A stretch of 64,000 nt of DNA from Cordylochernes scorpioides (GCA_030710605.1 CP092865.1:141505282-141569281), one strand, 5' to 3'; shown: positions 44,395 to 55,126, numbered from the stretch's first letter. Numbers and translations: made by a program. The notes: generated from the sequence alone by a model not told the origin.

Positions 44395-44564
44395 CTGTTA
44401 GAAGGGGAGAAAACAGAGACATAGGTAAGAAAGCAATGAGCTGGCTGGAATAGGTCGAGAAAGCTACTGGAAAGTCATTGGATGAGGTGAGAGTGATAGT
44501 CACTAACAGATCAAATTGAAGAATATTTGTCAATATAGTTACAAAAAGTCTTACTCAACTTAAT

Positions 44565-44833
44565 AAAAGAAAATAAGACCTAATCCAAATAATTTATTAG
44601 TGTGTGACGTTTCGGCAACAACATTGTCACCATCATCACACAAATATCACAGCAAGTTCTTAAATAGTAATGTTACATGTTTAAGAACTTGCTGTAATAT
44701 TTTTTCTCATTCATTCTTTTGTCTGATGATGGTGACAATGTTGTTGCCGAAACGTCACACACTAATAAATATTTGGATTAGGCCTTATTTTCCTTTATTA
44801 TAATATATAATCCAAATTGTTCTTTATCATAAA
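44565..44833. mobile_element. Palindromic element with hammerhead-like arms, copy 2
   Basis: About 270 bp, flanked by a direct repeat ACTCAACTTAAT at 44553-44564 and 44834-44845. Arms are inverted (AAAATAAGACCTAATCCAAAT and ATTTGGATTAGGCCTTATTTT, shared core CCTAATCCAAAT). The unpaired tail on the right (TAATATATAATCCAAATTGTTC, shared part AATCCAAATTGT) matches the tail of copy 1 at 25125. Same family as 24669-25144, shorter and diverged. Confidence 0.8.
44719..44763 (+). ncRNA. Hammerhead-like ribozyme in palindromic element 2
   Basis: TGT, CTGATGA (44723-44729), T, GGTGACA, loop ATGT, TGTTGCC, GAAAC (44749-44753), GTC, ACA. Compared with the motif at 25032, stem II has changed on both strands (A-U to G-U pairs) while pairing is kept. 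The opposite arm (44600-44648, minus) has lost the first core C. Confidence 0.5.
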
Positions 44834-44845
44834 ACTCAACTTAAT

Positions 44846-45682
44846 GAACACTAACAACAACAAAAATATAAAAGTAGTGAGAATGAATTAATCAATTTTA
44901 TTATAGTTTATTTATTTCGTTAACTCTTTCTCAGGTCGTCTCACCTGTCATTCTTCCAAAATCTGCCTCTCCTTACGCCAGCCTTCTTAAAGAGGTGGGT
45001 AGTAAGAGAATATTGTCAGGGGGACAGAGTACTCCCTCTTATCTGGACTGGACGGACAGGTCGGGGAAAACAGTGGCGCCACATGGAAGGTAGAAAAACT
45101 CAGTTCTCCCCTCTTTTTCTAACTGCTGGGTCGATTTGGCTCATGTACATAGTAACTTTTATTTTATATTTAAAATCTCTCATATAACTAATTAAATAAA
45201 TATTTAAAGTAATTCGGAAGCCTATTTGATTATAATTATTTTTCATCGCGGCTAAGCTGCCTTCCATAGAAAATACAAGGTACTAGTATATCCCAAACCA
45301 ATCCAATACAATATTAGAACGGTCTAGAGATTAATTTGGCGAAACCGCTGAGAGGGTTCACTACTGATGAGCCAATTCCTCTCATTCATTCAATAATCAT
45401 TACATTAAGGTCTGTAGAGATAATATTTGATGATATTATTTAAAAGAAACACATTGACAGTAAATTTATAAGTAACAATATCAACGATAGATGGCAGTTA
45501 AATTTATAAATATTAAATATATTTATATAGAATAATCACAACAATGTAATACATACTTTTTTTTGTCTAGAATATCACATAGTCAACGAAATGCCAAAAT
45601 TTATATTATTAATATTATCATATAGAATAAATTGAAGACATGTTATAAGGAATTTATGTTAAAATATATTTTCATATTATAT
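44846..45682. other. No gene seen; dispersed repeat around 45250-45420
   Basis: Unique AT-rich sequence with one dispersed element: ATTTGGCGAAACCGCTGAGAGGGTTCACTACTGATGAG (shared part GGCGAAACCGCT) at about 45338-45378 reappears inverted at about 62568-62612. Ends with ATAT, the target duplication of the gypsy element starting at 45683. Confidence 0.5.
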
Positions 45683-45941
45683 TGTAGCGTAGAAATCAAG
45701 TCTTGAAATATCCTAAGATGTAAAAGTATTTATTGATGACGTCACAGCGACGAGTCGACAATTATTAACAAGTCAGCCCCCAAAAACTATTTACAGCTAG
45801 AGAATCTTAAGTAAGTAAGCAAAGAAATATTTTAAGATGATTTCACAAAAACAGATTAATATATATTTTTATAATCTGTTGAATATATTTTCATTGAATA
45901 ATATTAAATTAAATTAAATAATAAAATATTTCTTCGCCACA
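45683..45941 (-). repeat. Gypsy 3' LTR
   Basis: 259 bp, identical by eye to the 5' copy at 50851-51109. Carries a GATGACGTCACAG motif (a CRE-like palindrome TGACGTCA) that may act in its promoter. Confidence 0.93.
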
Positions 45942-45957
45942 TAGCCTCCCCCTATAA
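45942..45957 (-). promoter_or_regulatory. Gypsy polypurine tract
   Basis: Minus-strand ATAGGGGGAGGCTAT immediately before the 3' LTR; expected primer site for plus-strand DNA. Confidence 0.75.
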
Positions 45958-45987
45958 AGAGCATCGACCCGATGCTCAGAAGGAGAC

Positions 45988-48900
45988 TTACATCCTCAGT
46001 CTCAAGGCTCGAGAACGGGTGATAGGGCCTGAGATCTCTTCGCGGGTCTGTGGTTGTTGTGTTCGTTCAGTGGGGATGTCTTCTTTTTGGAAGTTTGTCG
46101 AGTCATCTTCTGGGTCCTCTTCTAGCTGGTCCTCCTGGTCCTCTGGGTTTAAATAAGGTTTCATCCTACCAATGTGAACTAAATCTTTTGTTTTACGACG
46201 ACCTTGTTGGTTTCCGAATGTTTCAACTTCATAGGTCACATCAGATATTTTTCGGGTTACTTTGTATGGGCCGAAGTAACGTCTCATTAGTTTTTCCGAA
46301 TATCCCACTTTACGCACAGGAATAAAGATCCATACAAGATCTCCAGGCTGATAAATTATATTTCTGTGATGGGCGTCATAGCGATGTTTATTGCTACCTT
46401 GAGATCTCATGGAGTGGATACGTGCCAGTTTTCGTGCTTCTTCGGCTCTTGCCCCTAGAGTTTGGATGAAATCGTCGTCTTCTGGCAATAACTTGGGGAA
46501 TAACACGTCAAGTGGAGTCTCGGCTTCACGCCCGTGTACAAGGAAAAATGGGGTGAACCCAGTAGACTCTTGTTTTGCTGTGTTGTATGCAAATGTAACG
46601 AATGGAAGAATCCTGTCCCAATCTTTCTGGTTGACCTCTACATACATGGACAGCATGTCTGCTATGGTCTTATTCAACCTCTCCGTAAGGCCGTTTGTCT
46701 GGGGGTAATAGGCGGTCGTCTTCCGATGGGTTATTCTGCACTGGTTGTTCAGATCACTTATCATTGAAGATGTGAAGTTCCTTCCTCTATCCGTGATTAA
46801 TTCCCTCGGCGCGCCGTGCTTTAAGATGACATCTTCAATGAAGAATTTGGCAACTTCCATGGATTCACTTGTGGGTAGGGCTTTAGTTATCGCATATTTC
46901 GTTAGGTAGTCCGTACATACAATAATCCAACGGTTGCCACCTTCTGATGTTGGAAATCTCCCCAGGAGATCCATTCCTACCTTTTCAAAAGCAACTTCAG
47001 GAACAGGTATTGGCTGTAAGTGCCCTGAGGGGAGTTGGGGCTGATGTTTACGCCTCTGACAATCTGAACAGTGTGCCACATACTTTCTAACCGTTCTATA
47101 CATTCCGGGCCAGTAATACTTTTTTCTTATTCGGTCATAGGTTTTAGTAAATCCGAGGTGACCAGCAGTGGGTGAATCATGGAAATCTTTCAGTAATTCC
47201 TGCCTTAAATGGCGTGGAACCACCAAAAGCCATGGTTTCCCCATTGGATGATAATTTTTTCTGTAGAGCGTGTTATCGATTTTTACAAAGGTATTATTAG
47301 GAGTACTTTGTAATTGGTCAGCAATTTTTCTGAGAGCTTGATCATTCATCTGCTCTTCGCTAAAGTTCTGCAAAGTCACTATGCTTGGAATATCTTCCTC
47401 CATATCTTCACTGTATTCTAATGGACTTCTTGATAAGCAGTCTGCGTCCTGATGTTTCCTTCCGCTCTTATACACGACAGTGACGTCAAACTCTTGCAGC
47501 CGAAGTGCCCATCTTGCTAACCTCCCACATGGGTCTTTGAGGTTGGTCAGCCAGCACAAAGAGTGGTGGTCTGTAACAATAGTGAACGGCTGTCCAAAGA
47601 CATATGGTCGGAATTTATTGATAGCCCAAATGATGGCAAGGCATTCCCTTTCTGTGGTTGAATAATTTTTTTCTGCCTTATTTAAGGTTCTGGATGCATA
47701 AGCAATGGCTCTTTCCTTTCCCTTTTGTATCTGCACTAATACTGCTCCTATTCCGTAGTTGCTTGAGTCAGTGTGTATTTCGGTTGGGGATGAGTAATCA
47801 AAATGTCCAAGAGCGGGTTCGGAAATTAACGCTGACTTGAGAGCTTCAAATGCATTTTGCTCTTCCTGGTTCCAATTAAATTCTGAGTCTTTCTTCAAAA
47901 GGTCATTCAAGGGTTGGGCTACGTGGGCATAATTGGGTATGAAGCGGCGGTAGTAGGATGAAAGGCCAAGAAAACTTCTAACTTCCTTCAATGACCTTGG
48001 CGTAGCGAAGTCGCGGACTGCTCGAATCTTTTCTTGGTCGGGACGAATTCCATTTTCACTCACCTCATGTCCAAGTACCGTGATAGTTTTTGCACCAAAC
48101 TTGCATTTCTTGGAATTGAGACATAATCCGGCTTTCTTAAGGCAATTTAATACAAGTTGAAGGCGTCTTAGATGTTCTTCAAAGCCATCTGAAAAAACGA
48201 TGATGTCGTCGAGGTAACACAAGCAAATGGTCCACTTAAGACCCTTCAGAAGATTATCTATCATTCGTTCAAAGGTAGCTGGAGCATTACATAACCCAAA
48301 TGGCATTACTTTGAACTCGTACAGTCCATCTGGAGTTATGAATGCTGTCTTCTCACGGTCCGATTCTTCTACGTCGATTTGCCAGTACCCTGATTGGAGG
48401 TCCATGGAAGAATAAAATCTAGCTCCCCGTAAGCAGTCTAAAGTGTCGTCGATCCTTGGGAGAGGGTAGACATCCTTTTTTGTTATTTTGTTAAGGCGGC
48501 GGTAATCGACGCAGAATCTCCAGCTTCCATCCTTTTTTCTTATCAATACTACAGGCGAGGCCCACGGACTTTCAGAGGGCTGAATGATGTCAAGTTTTTC
48601 CATCTTGTTTACCTCATCCTGAATAATTTGGCGTTCTCTTGGTGCAACTCGGTAAGGTCTTTGTTTGGTCGGTAGGTGGTCTCCAGTGTTAATTCGGTGT
48701 TTAACATTGACGTCCTTGAATTGTTTTCTTTTACTAAATTCGAAAATATCCGTATAGTTTTTTAACAAATTTCTTAATTTTTCTTTTTGAGATTCATCAA
48801 GTGAATCATCTATAAAAAATTCCGAGATTTTTGGGTCTTCAGAATGTTCCGCCTCTGTTTCAACTTGGTTACAATCAGCTAGAGTACATAATTGACTATC

Positions 48901-49600
48901 TTCGATGACAGCACTATCGGCTACATGCATCCCCTGTGGGATTAGTTTAGGATATGGACTCCAATTCACCACCCAAAGTTTACCTCGGTTATTGGTAAGT
49001 GAAATGACAGAGGAGGGAGCCATTAGTTCTCTTTCCAGCAATAGCTCTTTTCGACATTCTGCCACCACAATTGCGTCATTAGGAATGTCACGACTTGCTA
49101 CTTCTATTAACTGAATAGAGGCGGGTTCGATTCTATATTCCAATTCCGAGTAGAGAGGTGAGCTGTTCTTAGGGGTATCCTCAAAAAGACATTTTTCTAA
49201 GAAGAGTGTGTCGTCAGCTGAATCAATTATCGCCCTAGATAACTTCAAAAAGTCCCAACCAAGAATAACTTCGTGACTACAGTCTTCCATAACGACAAAT
49301 TCAAAGCTTTCCTGTAGTCCATTCAAGTCCAGTTTCAGTGTACAGCGTCCTTTTGGTCTTACAATTTTACCGTTGGCTACTCGTAATGTGACGTCAGTTT
49401 CGGCAAACATTATTTTTTTTAGTTTGAGTCTGAACCTCTCAGAAATGACAGAATATGAGGCTCCTGAGTCGACGAGGGCACGCGCCATTTTTCCTTCTAT
49501 TTTAATGTCTATGTAATTTTCTTTTAATTCTAATGTAGTCGATAAGGGAGGATTTATAAATTTTGCGGCCTTACCTCCAAAATAGGACGCATCTTCTAGT
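45988..49600 (-). CDS. Gypsy pol: protease, RT, RNase H, integrase
   Basis: Open from the gag overlap (about 49600) through 1166 codons after the first ATG at 49488. Upstream of that ATG the frame already reads DASYFGGKAAKFINPP, so translation probably enters by frameshift, not at the ATG. Protease ALVDSGASYSVIS (about residue 7 from the ATG). RT: WASPVVLIRKKDGSWRFCVD, FYSSMDLQSGYWQI, LCYLDDIIVFS (about 424-434). RNase H: IHTDSSNYGIGAVLV, STTERECLAIIWAI, TIVTDHHSLCW. Integrase: HHCC zinc domain (HLGFTKTYDRIRKKYYWPGM...CSDCQRRK), then MDLLGRF (about 838), ITDRGRNF (about 898) and YPQTNGLTERLNK (about 936) with Asp, Asp, Glu, and a C-terminal GPYKVT module. All catalytic residues are present. 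It makes and integrates element DNA. Confidence 0.93.
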
Positions 49601-50774
49601 TTTCCTGACGGGAACGGCGAGGCGACTGGCTGGCTCTTCTATCAGGAGACGAATATTGTCCTTTTCGGCCAGTGTGAGGAGAGGGGCTTCGGTAGCGGCG
49701 TCTATTTTCTCTTGGCAGGTCGTCGTTGGGCTCTTGGCTGCTCCGAGAATTATAGAATGTTCTAGGCTCTAGCCTATCTCTCTGTTTGTAATTCCAAGTT
49801 TGTTCTCCTTCATATTCTCTCCTCCTGTCACGGCAGTAGCGCACGACGTGGCCAGGGCGTCCGCAGTGGAAACAGATTGGCTTACCTTCCGTGGTTCGCC
49901 ATTCGTTGGTATCGCGTCTTCCGTTTAATTGTTTTGGCTGCTGCGGTCTAGGTTGGAAATTTCTGGGTTGGAACTCGTACCTAGGGCTTGGTAATGGCCT
50001 TGGCGCTCTATTTTGAGGGACACTTCTAGAAATTGGCGCAATTGTTTTTTCCATTTCTTGCTGCACCATATGTTCAATTGCAGAAATTTCTGGTTCTTCT
50101 CTAGGAGAGGCTAATGCTCGCTGTACCTCCTCGCGAACTATTTGCCTAATCATAGATGACAGATCTGCCCTGTCATCATGATCACTGAGAGACGCCACAT
50201 TTGGTAGTCGCTCGTACCTGGTTGGGGTCACTCGCTTACAATGTAGCGCTTCAATGCGGCGACACTCGGTGACGAATTGTTGAGTGGTATGTGCATCTCT
50301 TGGGAGAAGTGCCTGGTAGAGCTCCTCTGCTATCCCTTTCATCAAATGGGATATTTTATCTTGCTCATTCATATGAGGGTCTACCTCTTTGCAGAGGCGC
50401 AGGACGTCTTGAATATAAAATTCGGGGCTTTCAACTTTTAATTGTGCGCGAGTTTTTAAGGTTTTCTCTGCTCGTAACCTCAAGTTTTCGTTTTTTCCGA
50501 AAACTGATTTTAACTGGGACATGAACTCCGTCCATGTCAGGATGCTCTCCTCATTGTTCTCAAACCATTTGAGAGCAGTGCCGGTCAAATAAAAGTAAAC
50601 GTTGGCGAGACAAAGTGTTTCATCCCATTGGTTATGCTTCGCCACACGTTCATACTTTTTCAACCAGCTACGGGGATCTTCAACACCCTCACCAGAGAAC
50701 ATTGAGGGGTTTCTAGGTAGATGTTGGACAAAAAATGAACCTACCTGAGTAGTTGCTTCTTTCTTGATGTTCAT
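49596..50774 (-). CDS. Gypsy gag
   Basis: I start at the ATG at 50774 (MNIKKEATTQVGSFF); the frame is open further up through the primer site into the LTR, but without an earlier ATG. Features: FSGEGVEDPRSWLKKYERVAKHNQWDE, then CLANVYFYLTGTALKWFEN and LKTRAQL, the retrotransposon gag helical domain; KISHLMKGIAEELYQALL; RYERLPNVASLSDHDD; and CFHCGRPGHVVRYCRD, one CCHC knuckle (about residue 310), followed by an Arg/Ser/Pro-rich tail. It forms the particle and binds RNA. TAG at 49596-49598 ends it, immediately after GGAAAAC (49599-49605). Confidence 0.92.
   Translation of the reverse strand: MNIKKEATTQVGSFFVQHLPRNPSMFSGEGVEDPRSWLKKYERVAKHNQWDETLCLANVYFYLTGTALKWFENNEESILTWTEFMSQLKSVFGKNENLRLRAEKTLKTRAQLKVESPEFYIQDVLRLCKEVDPHMNEQDKISHLMKGIAEELYQALLPRDAHTTQQFVTECRRIEALHCKRVTPTRYERLPNVASLSDHDDRADLSSMIRQIVREEVQRALASPREEPEISAIEHMVQQEMEKTIAPISRSVPQNRAPRPLPSPRYEFQPRNFQPRPQQPKQLNGRRDTNEWRTTEGKPICFHCGRPGHVVRYCRDRRREYEGEQTWNYKQRDRLEPRTFYNSRSSQEPNDDLPRENRRRYRSPSPHTGRKGQYSSPDRRASQSPRRSRQEN
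49599..49605 (-). promoter_or_regulatory. Candidate -1 frameshift site between gag and pol
   Basis: Minus-strand GGAAAAC lies immediately before the gag TAG. In the gag frame it reads G GAA AAC; slipping back one base gives GGA AAA and joins the pol frame, which is open across the site. It is close to, but not identical with, an X XXY YYZ heptamer. Confidence 0.55.
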
Positions 50775-50834
50775 GGTTTTTTCTTCTTGCTCAACCGAGT
50801 CAATTTTCCGTTTTTTTCTGAATGGGTATCGATC

Positions 50835-50849
50835 CAGCTTCTTCACCAG
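50835..50849 (-). promoter_or_regulatory. Gypsy primer-binding site
   Basis: Minus-strand TGGTGAAGAAGCTGG starting two bases after the 5' LTR; TGG fits a tRNA CCA end. It is inside the frame that runs upstream of gag. Confidence 0.65.
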
Positions 50850-50850
50850 T

Positions 50851-51109
50851 TGTAGCGTAGAAATCAAGTCTTGAAATATCCTAAGATGTAAAAGTATTTA
50901 TTGATGACGTCACAGCGACGAGTCGACAATTATTAACAAGTCAGCCCCCAAAAACTATTTACAGCTAGAGAATCTTAAGTAAGTAAGCAAAGAAATATTT
51001 TAAGATGATTTCACAAAAACAGATTAATATATATTTTTATAATCTGTTGAATATATTTTCATTGAATAATATTAAATTAAATTAAATAATAAAATATTTC
51101 TTCGCCACA
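50851..51109 (-). repeat. Gypsy 5' LTR
   Basis: 259 bp, identical by eye to 45683-45941. Confidence 0.93.
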
Positions 51110-51332
51110 ATATTATTCAGGTTTTTGAATTTTTTCATATAAATGCAATAAATATCAGTAAAAATAGTATGTATATCCATTTTAAAAGCTGGAATTAGAA
51201 GAAAACGTTCAAATAAATGGAAAGTTAGTATACAAGAGCAAAATATTTTTAAAATATTTATTAAATTAAAAAAAATACATTAAAAAAATCTTCTATTGTT
51301 GTTGTTGTTGTTGTCGTGTCCAATGAAGAGAC

Positions 51333-51536
51333 TCAGATGTCTCCATGCATCTCTATCACAGCAGTCGCAATGTCCTCTATCTTGGGTGTGTAAAGCTGCT
51401 GCTCTGGGTCTATGTCAATTTTCTGCAAGGTTGCGGCCATTGCTGGACATGAGAATATGTGAGTAGGTGTTAGTTCCACACCAAGACAGTTGTTATATGT
51501 CCTATAGGTTCTTGTGCCATCTGGATGTATTGTCAT
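51333..51536 (-). pseudogene. LINE ORF2 C-terminal relic
   Basis: 67 codons. RTYNNCLGVELTPTHIFSCPAMAATL is a C...HxxxC knuckle of the kind that ends arthropod RNase H-type LINE proteins (LTPxHIFxCP). Followed by a short tail and stop. A (GTT)n stretch lies at 51297-51311. No RT or RNase H upstream, so this is a truncated copy. Confidence 0.55.
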
Positions 51537-51616
51537 TCCTTTATGGTGTTTTGTTCTAAGTCTTGTTATAGTTTTTTTGTCAGTTTTCTCTCGGAGTTTA
51601 TTTCACATATTTGATC

Positions 51617-51936
51617 AAAGCTTTTATTCAAATGCACTAAAAAGGAAAAAATAAAATATTTTAACTTCTGTCATTGAGAGAGAGAGAGCAATTAGATGTA
51701 TCTAAGTGAAAATAAAAGCGGCGGGGGACGATCATCATGAATTTCGAACCTAATGTGATTTAATATGAAACAACTGATTAGGAATTTTTTTTAAGTGTTT
51801 GCTATTTTTTTACCTCTTCTCTAAATATGATGGTCCCACGCTGCTTTTATTTTCACTCAGATATATCTAATTGCTCAATGACAGAAGATACAATATTTTA
51901 TTTTTTCCTTTATAGTGCATTTGAATAAAAGCTTTT
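51617..51936. mobile_element. Palindromic MITE-like element
   Basis: About 115-bp imperfect inverted arms: AAGCTTTTATTCAAATGCACTA... and ...TAGTGCATTTGAATAAAAGC (shared core TTTATTCAAATGCACTA), including TCTGTCATTGAG/CTCAATGACAGA. The centre (about 51735-51820) is unpaired. No frame and no clear target duplication. Confidence 0.65.
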
Positions 51937-52483
51937 TTAAAATGTATTTTTATTTATTAATTATATTTAGTTAGTTTATATATATGAATTTACAAAACTT
52001 AGAATAAAAAATTCCCTCGGGATTAGGCCTTAAATAGAAGGGAGGTCTGCTCGCGGCGGATTGGTCAATGTAAGGGGCGTAACACAAGACTTAAAAAGAA
52101 ATATAGAAATGTGTTCATTCCTGGCCACTCCGACCACCCAGAAGTCTGAAAATTTGTACACTTGCATTGTTGATTGGACTGAATGAGTTGAAAGTTTCAT
52201 ACTTCTATGTGATCTGGAAGTATATTAAAATTAATTTACGAAATTTGAAAGGCAATTTGGAAATTTGTCAATTTCCGTTCACCCTGGCAACCCAGAAGTC
52301 TAGAAATTTGTCAACATGCAATGTCATCGGGGTCTGATAAGTGTATCAAATTTCAGATTCCTACGTGCTCTAAAGGTATATTAAAAATCGATTACAAGAT
52401 TTGTGGACAGATAGAAAAGCAAATTAAACTGGTGTCAAACCTAAGACAGCAGAGCAAGATGGAAATAACCTACCTGGGTCAAA
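51937..52483. other. No gene seen
   Basis: AT-rich. Two loosely similar blocks begin TCCGACCACCCAGAAGTCTGAAAATTTG (52126) and ACCCTGGCAACCCAGAAGTCTAGAAATTTG (52280), shared part CCCAGAAGTCT, about 150 bp apart; probably the body of a decayed repeat that ends in the Helitron to the right. Confidence 0.4.
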
Positions 52484-52962
52484 TCTATATTAATAAAATG
52501 GAAATTTCATAAGTGTTGTTCACTAAAAACTTTCGTTACAATGCATCAATTTCGACCAAATTTTCAACATTTATGTAAAACGAGATGGAGCAGGTTTTGC
52601 TTAACATCAAAATATTTTTCCTAACTTTAACATGCGTAACTTCGCTGTTATCGATTAAATACAAAAAAAATCAACAGAGTTAATTTTATTTATATATAAA
52701 TACAAAAAAATTCAGCAATTCATTCAACTCAATCTAAAAAAATATTCAAAACAAGCAATTTTAAGATAACACCATATGTAAAACAGTCGGCCAAGAAAAC
52801 AACAACGATATTACATCTTTCTCACACATTCACACACAATCTTGATTAATAATTAAAACTAATCTTTAACATTGTTTTTATTATACTTCATAATATATAA
52901 TATTCGTTAGGCAAACTTTCACTCGGATAACACCCGGGCGAAGCCGGGTACACATCCGCTAG
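52484..52962 (+). mobile_element. Non-autonomous Helitron
   Basis: Starts TCTATATTAATAAAATGG after an A and ends with hairpin CACCCGGGCGAAGCCGGGT, a spacer ACACATCCG and CTAG, before T. Hairpin plus CTAG and A^T flanks are Helitron features. 479 bp, no coding frame or tRNA seen. The 5' end is less certain than the 3' end. Confidence 0.65.
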
Positions 52963-53169
52963 TAGTTTATATTAGGGAAAGATATACGAAATTTAATAGG
53001 TTCTGCAGACTTTTTATTATAAACTAGCCGAATGACCCGGGCAACGCCCGGGTTTTACCCGATTAAATGCTTTTTTTCATATAATATTCGTTACAATTAT
53101 AAATTGGCGCCGTGGATGTCATTCTTGTATAATATATAAATGAGTTTTAAAAATTGTAAAAAAAAAAAA

Positions 53170-53240
53170 TGCATCGGCCGGGAATCGAAACCGGGCCGCC
53201 CGCGTGGCAGGCGAGTATTTTACCACTGAACTACCGATGG
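53170..53240 (-). pseudogene. tRNA-Gly (GCC) pseudogene
   Basis: Same tRNA as the array at 32 kb but with changes in the first acceptor base, D stem (GGTAGTTCAG), anticodon-arm flank and T stem (CCCGGTTTCG). The anticodon GCC remains. Confidence 0.8.
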
Positions 53241-53595
53241 TTATACGAAATGGTCATATTTGGGTATTTATTCCATTCACAAAAGCAAACGGTGACAGAA
53301 TTGATTATAATTATTATAATAATTATAATAAATATAAATAATTATTAAGAATTTTATTCTTATAAAGATTATCGATTAAAGGTACTTATATATATTTAAA
53401 GGTTCTCATAAAGGCTACCGATTTAAAAGTTTATTTTATTTTATTTAAAGAAACATATTTTCATTTAAGTATTGTTATTTATTTTAAAAGATTAAGTAAT
53501 TGTGCAAAACGATAATTGCCTTAAAAAGAAATTGCCTTAAAAAAAAGAAACATTCGCGGTGATTTTGTCTTGCATTCGTTTATACAATTATTATA

Positions 53596-55082
53596 CACTG
53601 GTGTCCAAAAAATAAGAAACTTTTGTTTTTTAATGATATGTTTTAAAATATACAACGCTAAAAGCTAAAAAGTAATTTAATTAGGTATTTTAAGTCGTAG
53701 AATTTATTTATCGCAACCATTCGATTCGGTTAAATTGAAAATATGCAAATTTTTGCTTGTCTTTATAAGTGTGCTATTTGGCGTGTCGTTTACCCCATCT
53801 AAGAATTGTCCAATTATAATTTTTTTAATCCTTAGTTAATTATGAGTTTACGAAAAATTTTAGCAGATGATTTAAAATGGAGAGCTGTTGGAAGAATGGA
53901 GGCAGGGAAATCACAAGTTGAAGTAGCAAAATGGTTAAATGTGAATATATCTGTGGCCAGCAAAATAAGAAACAGTTCATTGGGACAGGAACCATCAAAA
54001 GAAGGTTCTGGTAGAAAAAGAAAAACAGCTACCTCTGAAGACCGTTATCTGGTCGTAACTGCCAAGCGCCATAGGGAGATGACAGCTTTTCAACTCTCTA
54101 ATGAACTCTCAAGTGCTACTGGAACGAGAATTTCAAGACATACTGTTTACCGAAGGCTTCACGAAGGTGCTCTTCATGCAAGACGACCAATGGTCTGTAT
54201 CCCTTTAACCTCTGCTCACAGGAGAGCCCGTTTGAATTGGTGCTTGGAACATCACGCCTGGACTCATGATCAGTGGGCCAATGTTCTCTTCAGTAACGAG
54301 TCAAGATTTAGTTTAAACACAGATTCTCGACCAGTTTTCATCTGGAGGGAGCCTGTAACCCGCTATCATCCCAGTAACATCAGGGAAATAGACAGTTTTA
54401 AAGAGGGCAATCTCTTAGTCTGGGCTGGCATCAGTTCTAGCAGACGCACGCCCCTCCACATTTTTTTCTGGGGGCACTTTAACTGCCCAAAGGTACAGGG
54501 ACGAGATCCTTGAGCCCTATCTAAGACCTTATAGAGATCAAATTGGTCACAATTTAATATTTATGGACGATAATGCTCGTCCGCATAGGGCTAGGCTAGT
54601 CAATGAATATCTCCAGAGTGAGAATATTCGAAGGATGGATTGGCCAGCCAGATCTCCGGACCTGAATCCAATAGAGCATGTGTGGGATGCTCTAGGGAGG
54701 CGTATTGGAGCTCGTCACCCCTCTCCCAGAACCCTCGTTGAGCTAAGAACTGCTCTATTGGAGGAGTAGGGTTTACTACCCCTGGACCTCCTCCAAAGCC
54801 TGGTAAACAGTATGGGGGCTCGCTGTGAGACCTTGATAGCTGTTAGAGGTGATCATACTCCCTATTGATATCTTATTTCTTTAAGATCTGGAACCTTAGC
54901 TTTGGGTATGTTGGTAATAATTTGCATATTTCATAATTTCAAATATTTTTTTATATTTTCATATAGCTAGTCAAATTCTCCATAGTTTAAACTATTTGTA
55001 TACTAAATTTTATATTTGTTAATAAATTAGCTTTTGAGAAATTTCAATATTGGTTAAGTTTCTTATTTTTTGGACACCAGTG
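53596..55082 (+). mobile_element. Tc1/mariner-family DNA transposon
   Basis: 27-bp terminal inverted repeats starting CACTGGTGTCCAAAAAATA, perfect by eye, flanked by TA on both sides (53594-53595 and 55083-55084). It encodes a Tc1-type transposase (53842-54769) with one frameshift and a changed catalytic residue. Ends are intact, so it could be moved in trans. It entered Helitron 2. Confidence 0.92.
53842..54769 (+). pseudogene. Tc1-like transposase, frameshifted, first catalytic Asp changed
   Basis: ATG at 53842. Residues about 10-60 form a helix-turn-helix (RWRAVGRMEAGKSQVEVAKWL-like), then a second one with GTRISRHTVYRRLHEGAL (about 115). The catalytic region reads VLFSNESRFSL where the family has FSDESRF, so the first Asp is Asn. 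The frame ends at 54513 after a one-base shift near 54490; the next frame gives IFMDDNARPHRA (second Asp) and WPARSPDLNPIEHVWD (Glu), stop at about 54768. Residues for DNA binding look intact. Not functional without repair of at least two lesions. Confidence 0.9.
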
Positions 55083-55126
55083 TATATATTGGCATCATAT
55101 ATTAACTTTATGAACGGAAAAATATG

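Larger units (their letters stand above)
45683..51109 (-). mobile_element. Full-length Ty3/gypsy retrotransposon, possibly active
   Basis: Two 259-bp LTRs (45683-45941, 50851-51109) that look identical base for base, TG...CA ends, and a 4-bp duplication ATAT (45679-45682, 51110-51113). Primer site TGGTGAAGAAGCTGG starts two bases inside the 5' LTR, and the polypurine tract AGGGGGAGGCTAT abuts the 3' LTR. gag and pol are open throughout, separated by a -1 frame change. No env. Identical LTRs mean a very recent insertion. It is the only element here without visible damage. Confidence 0.93.

Noticed and set aside
45683..51109. Endogenous retrovirus with envelope
   Set aside because: pol ends about 45 bp before the polypurine tract; there is no room for env.
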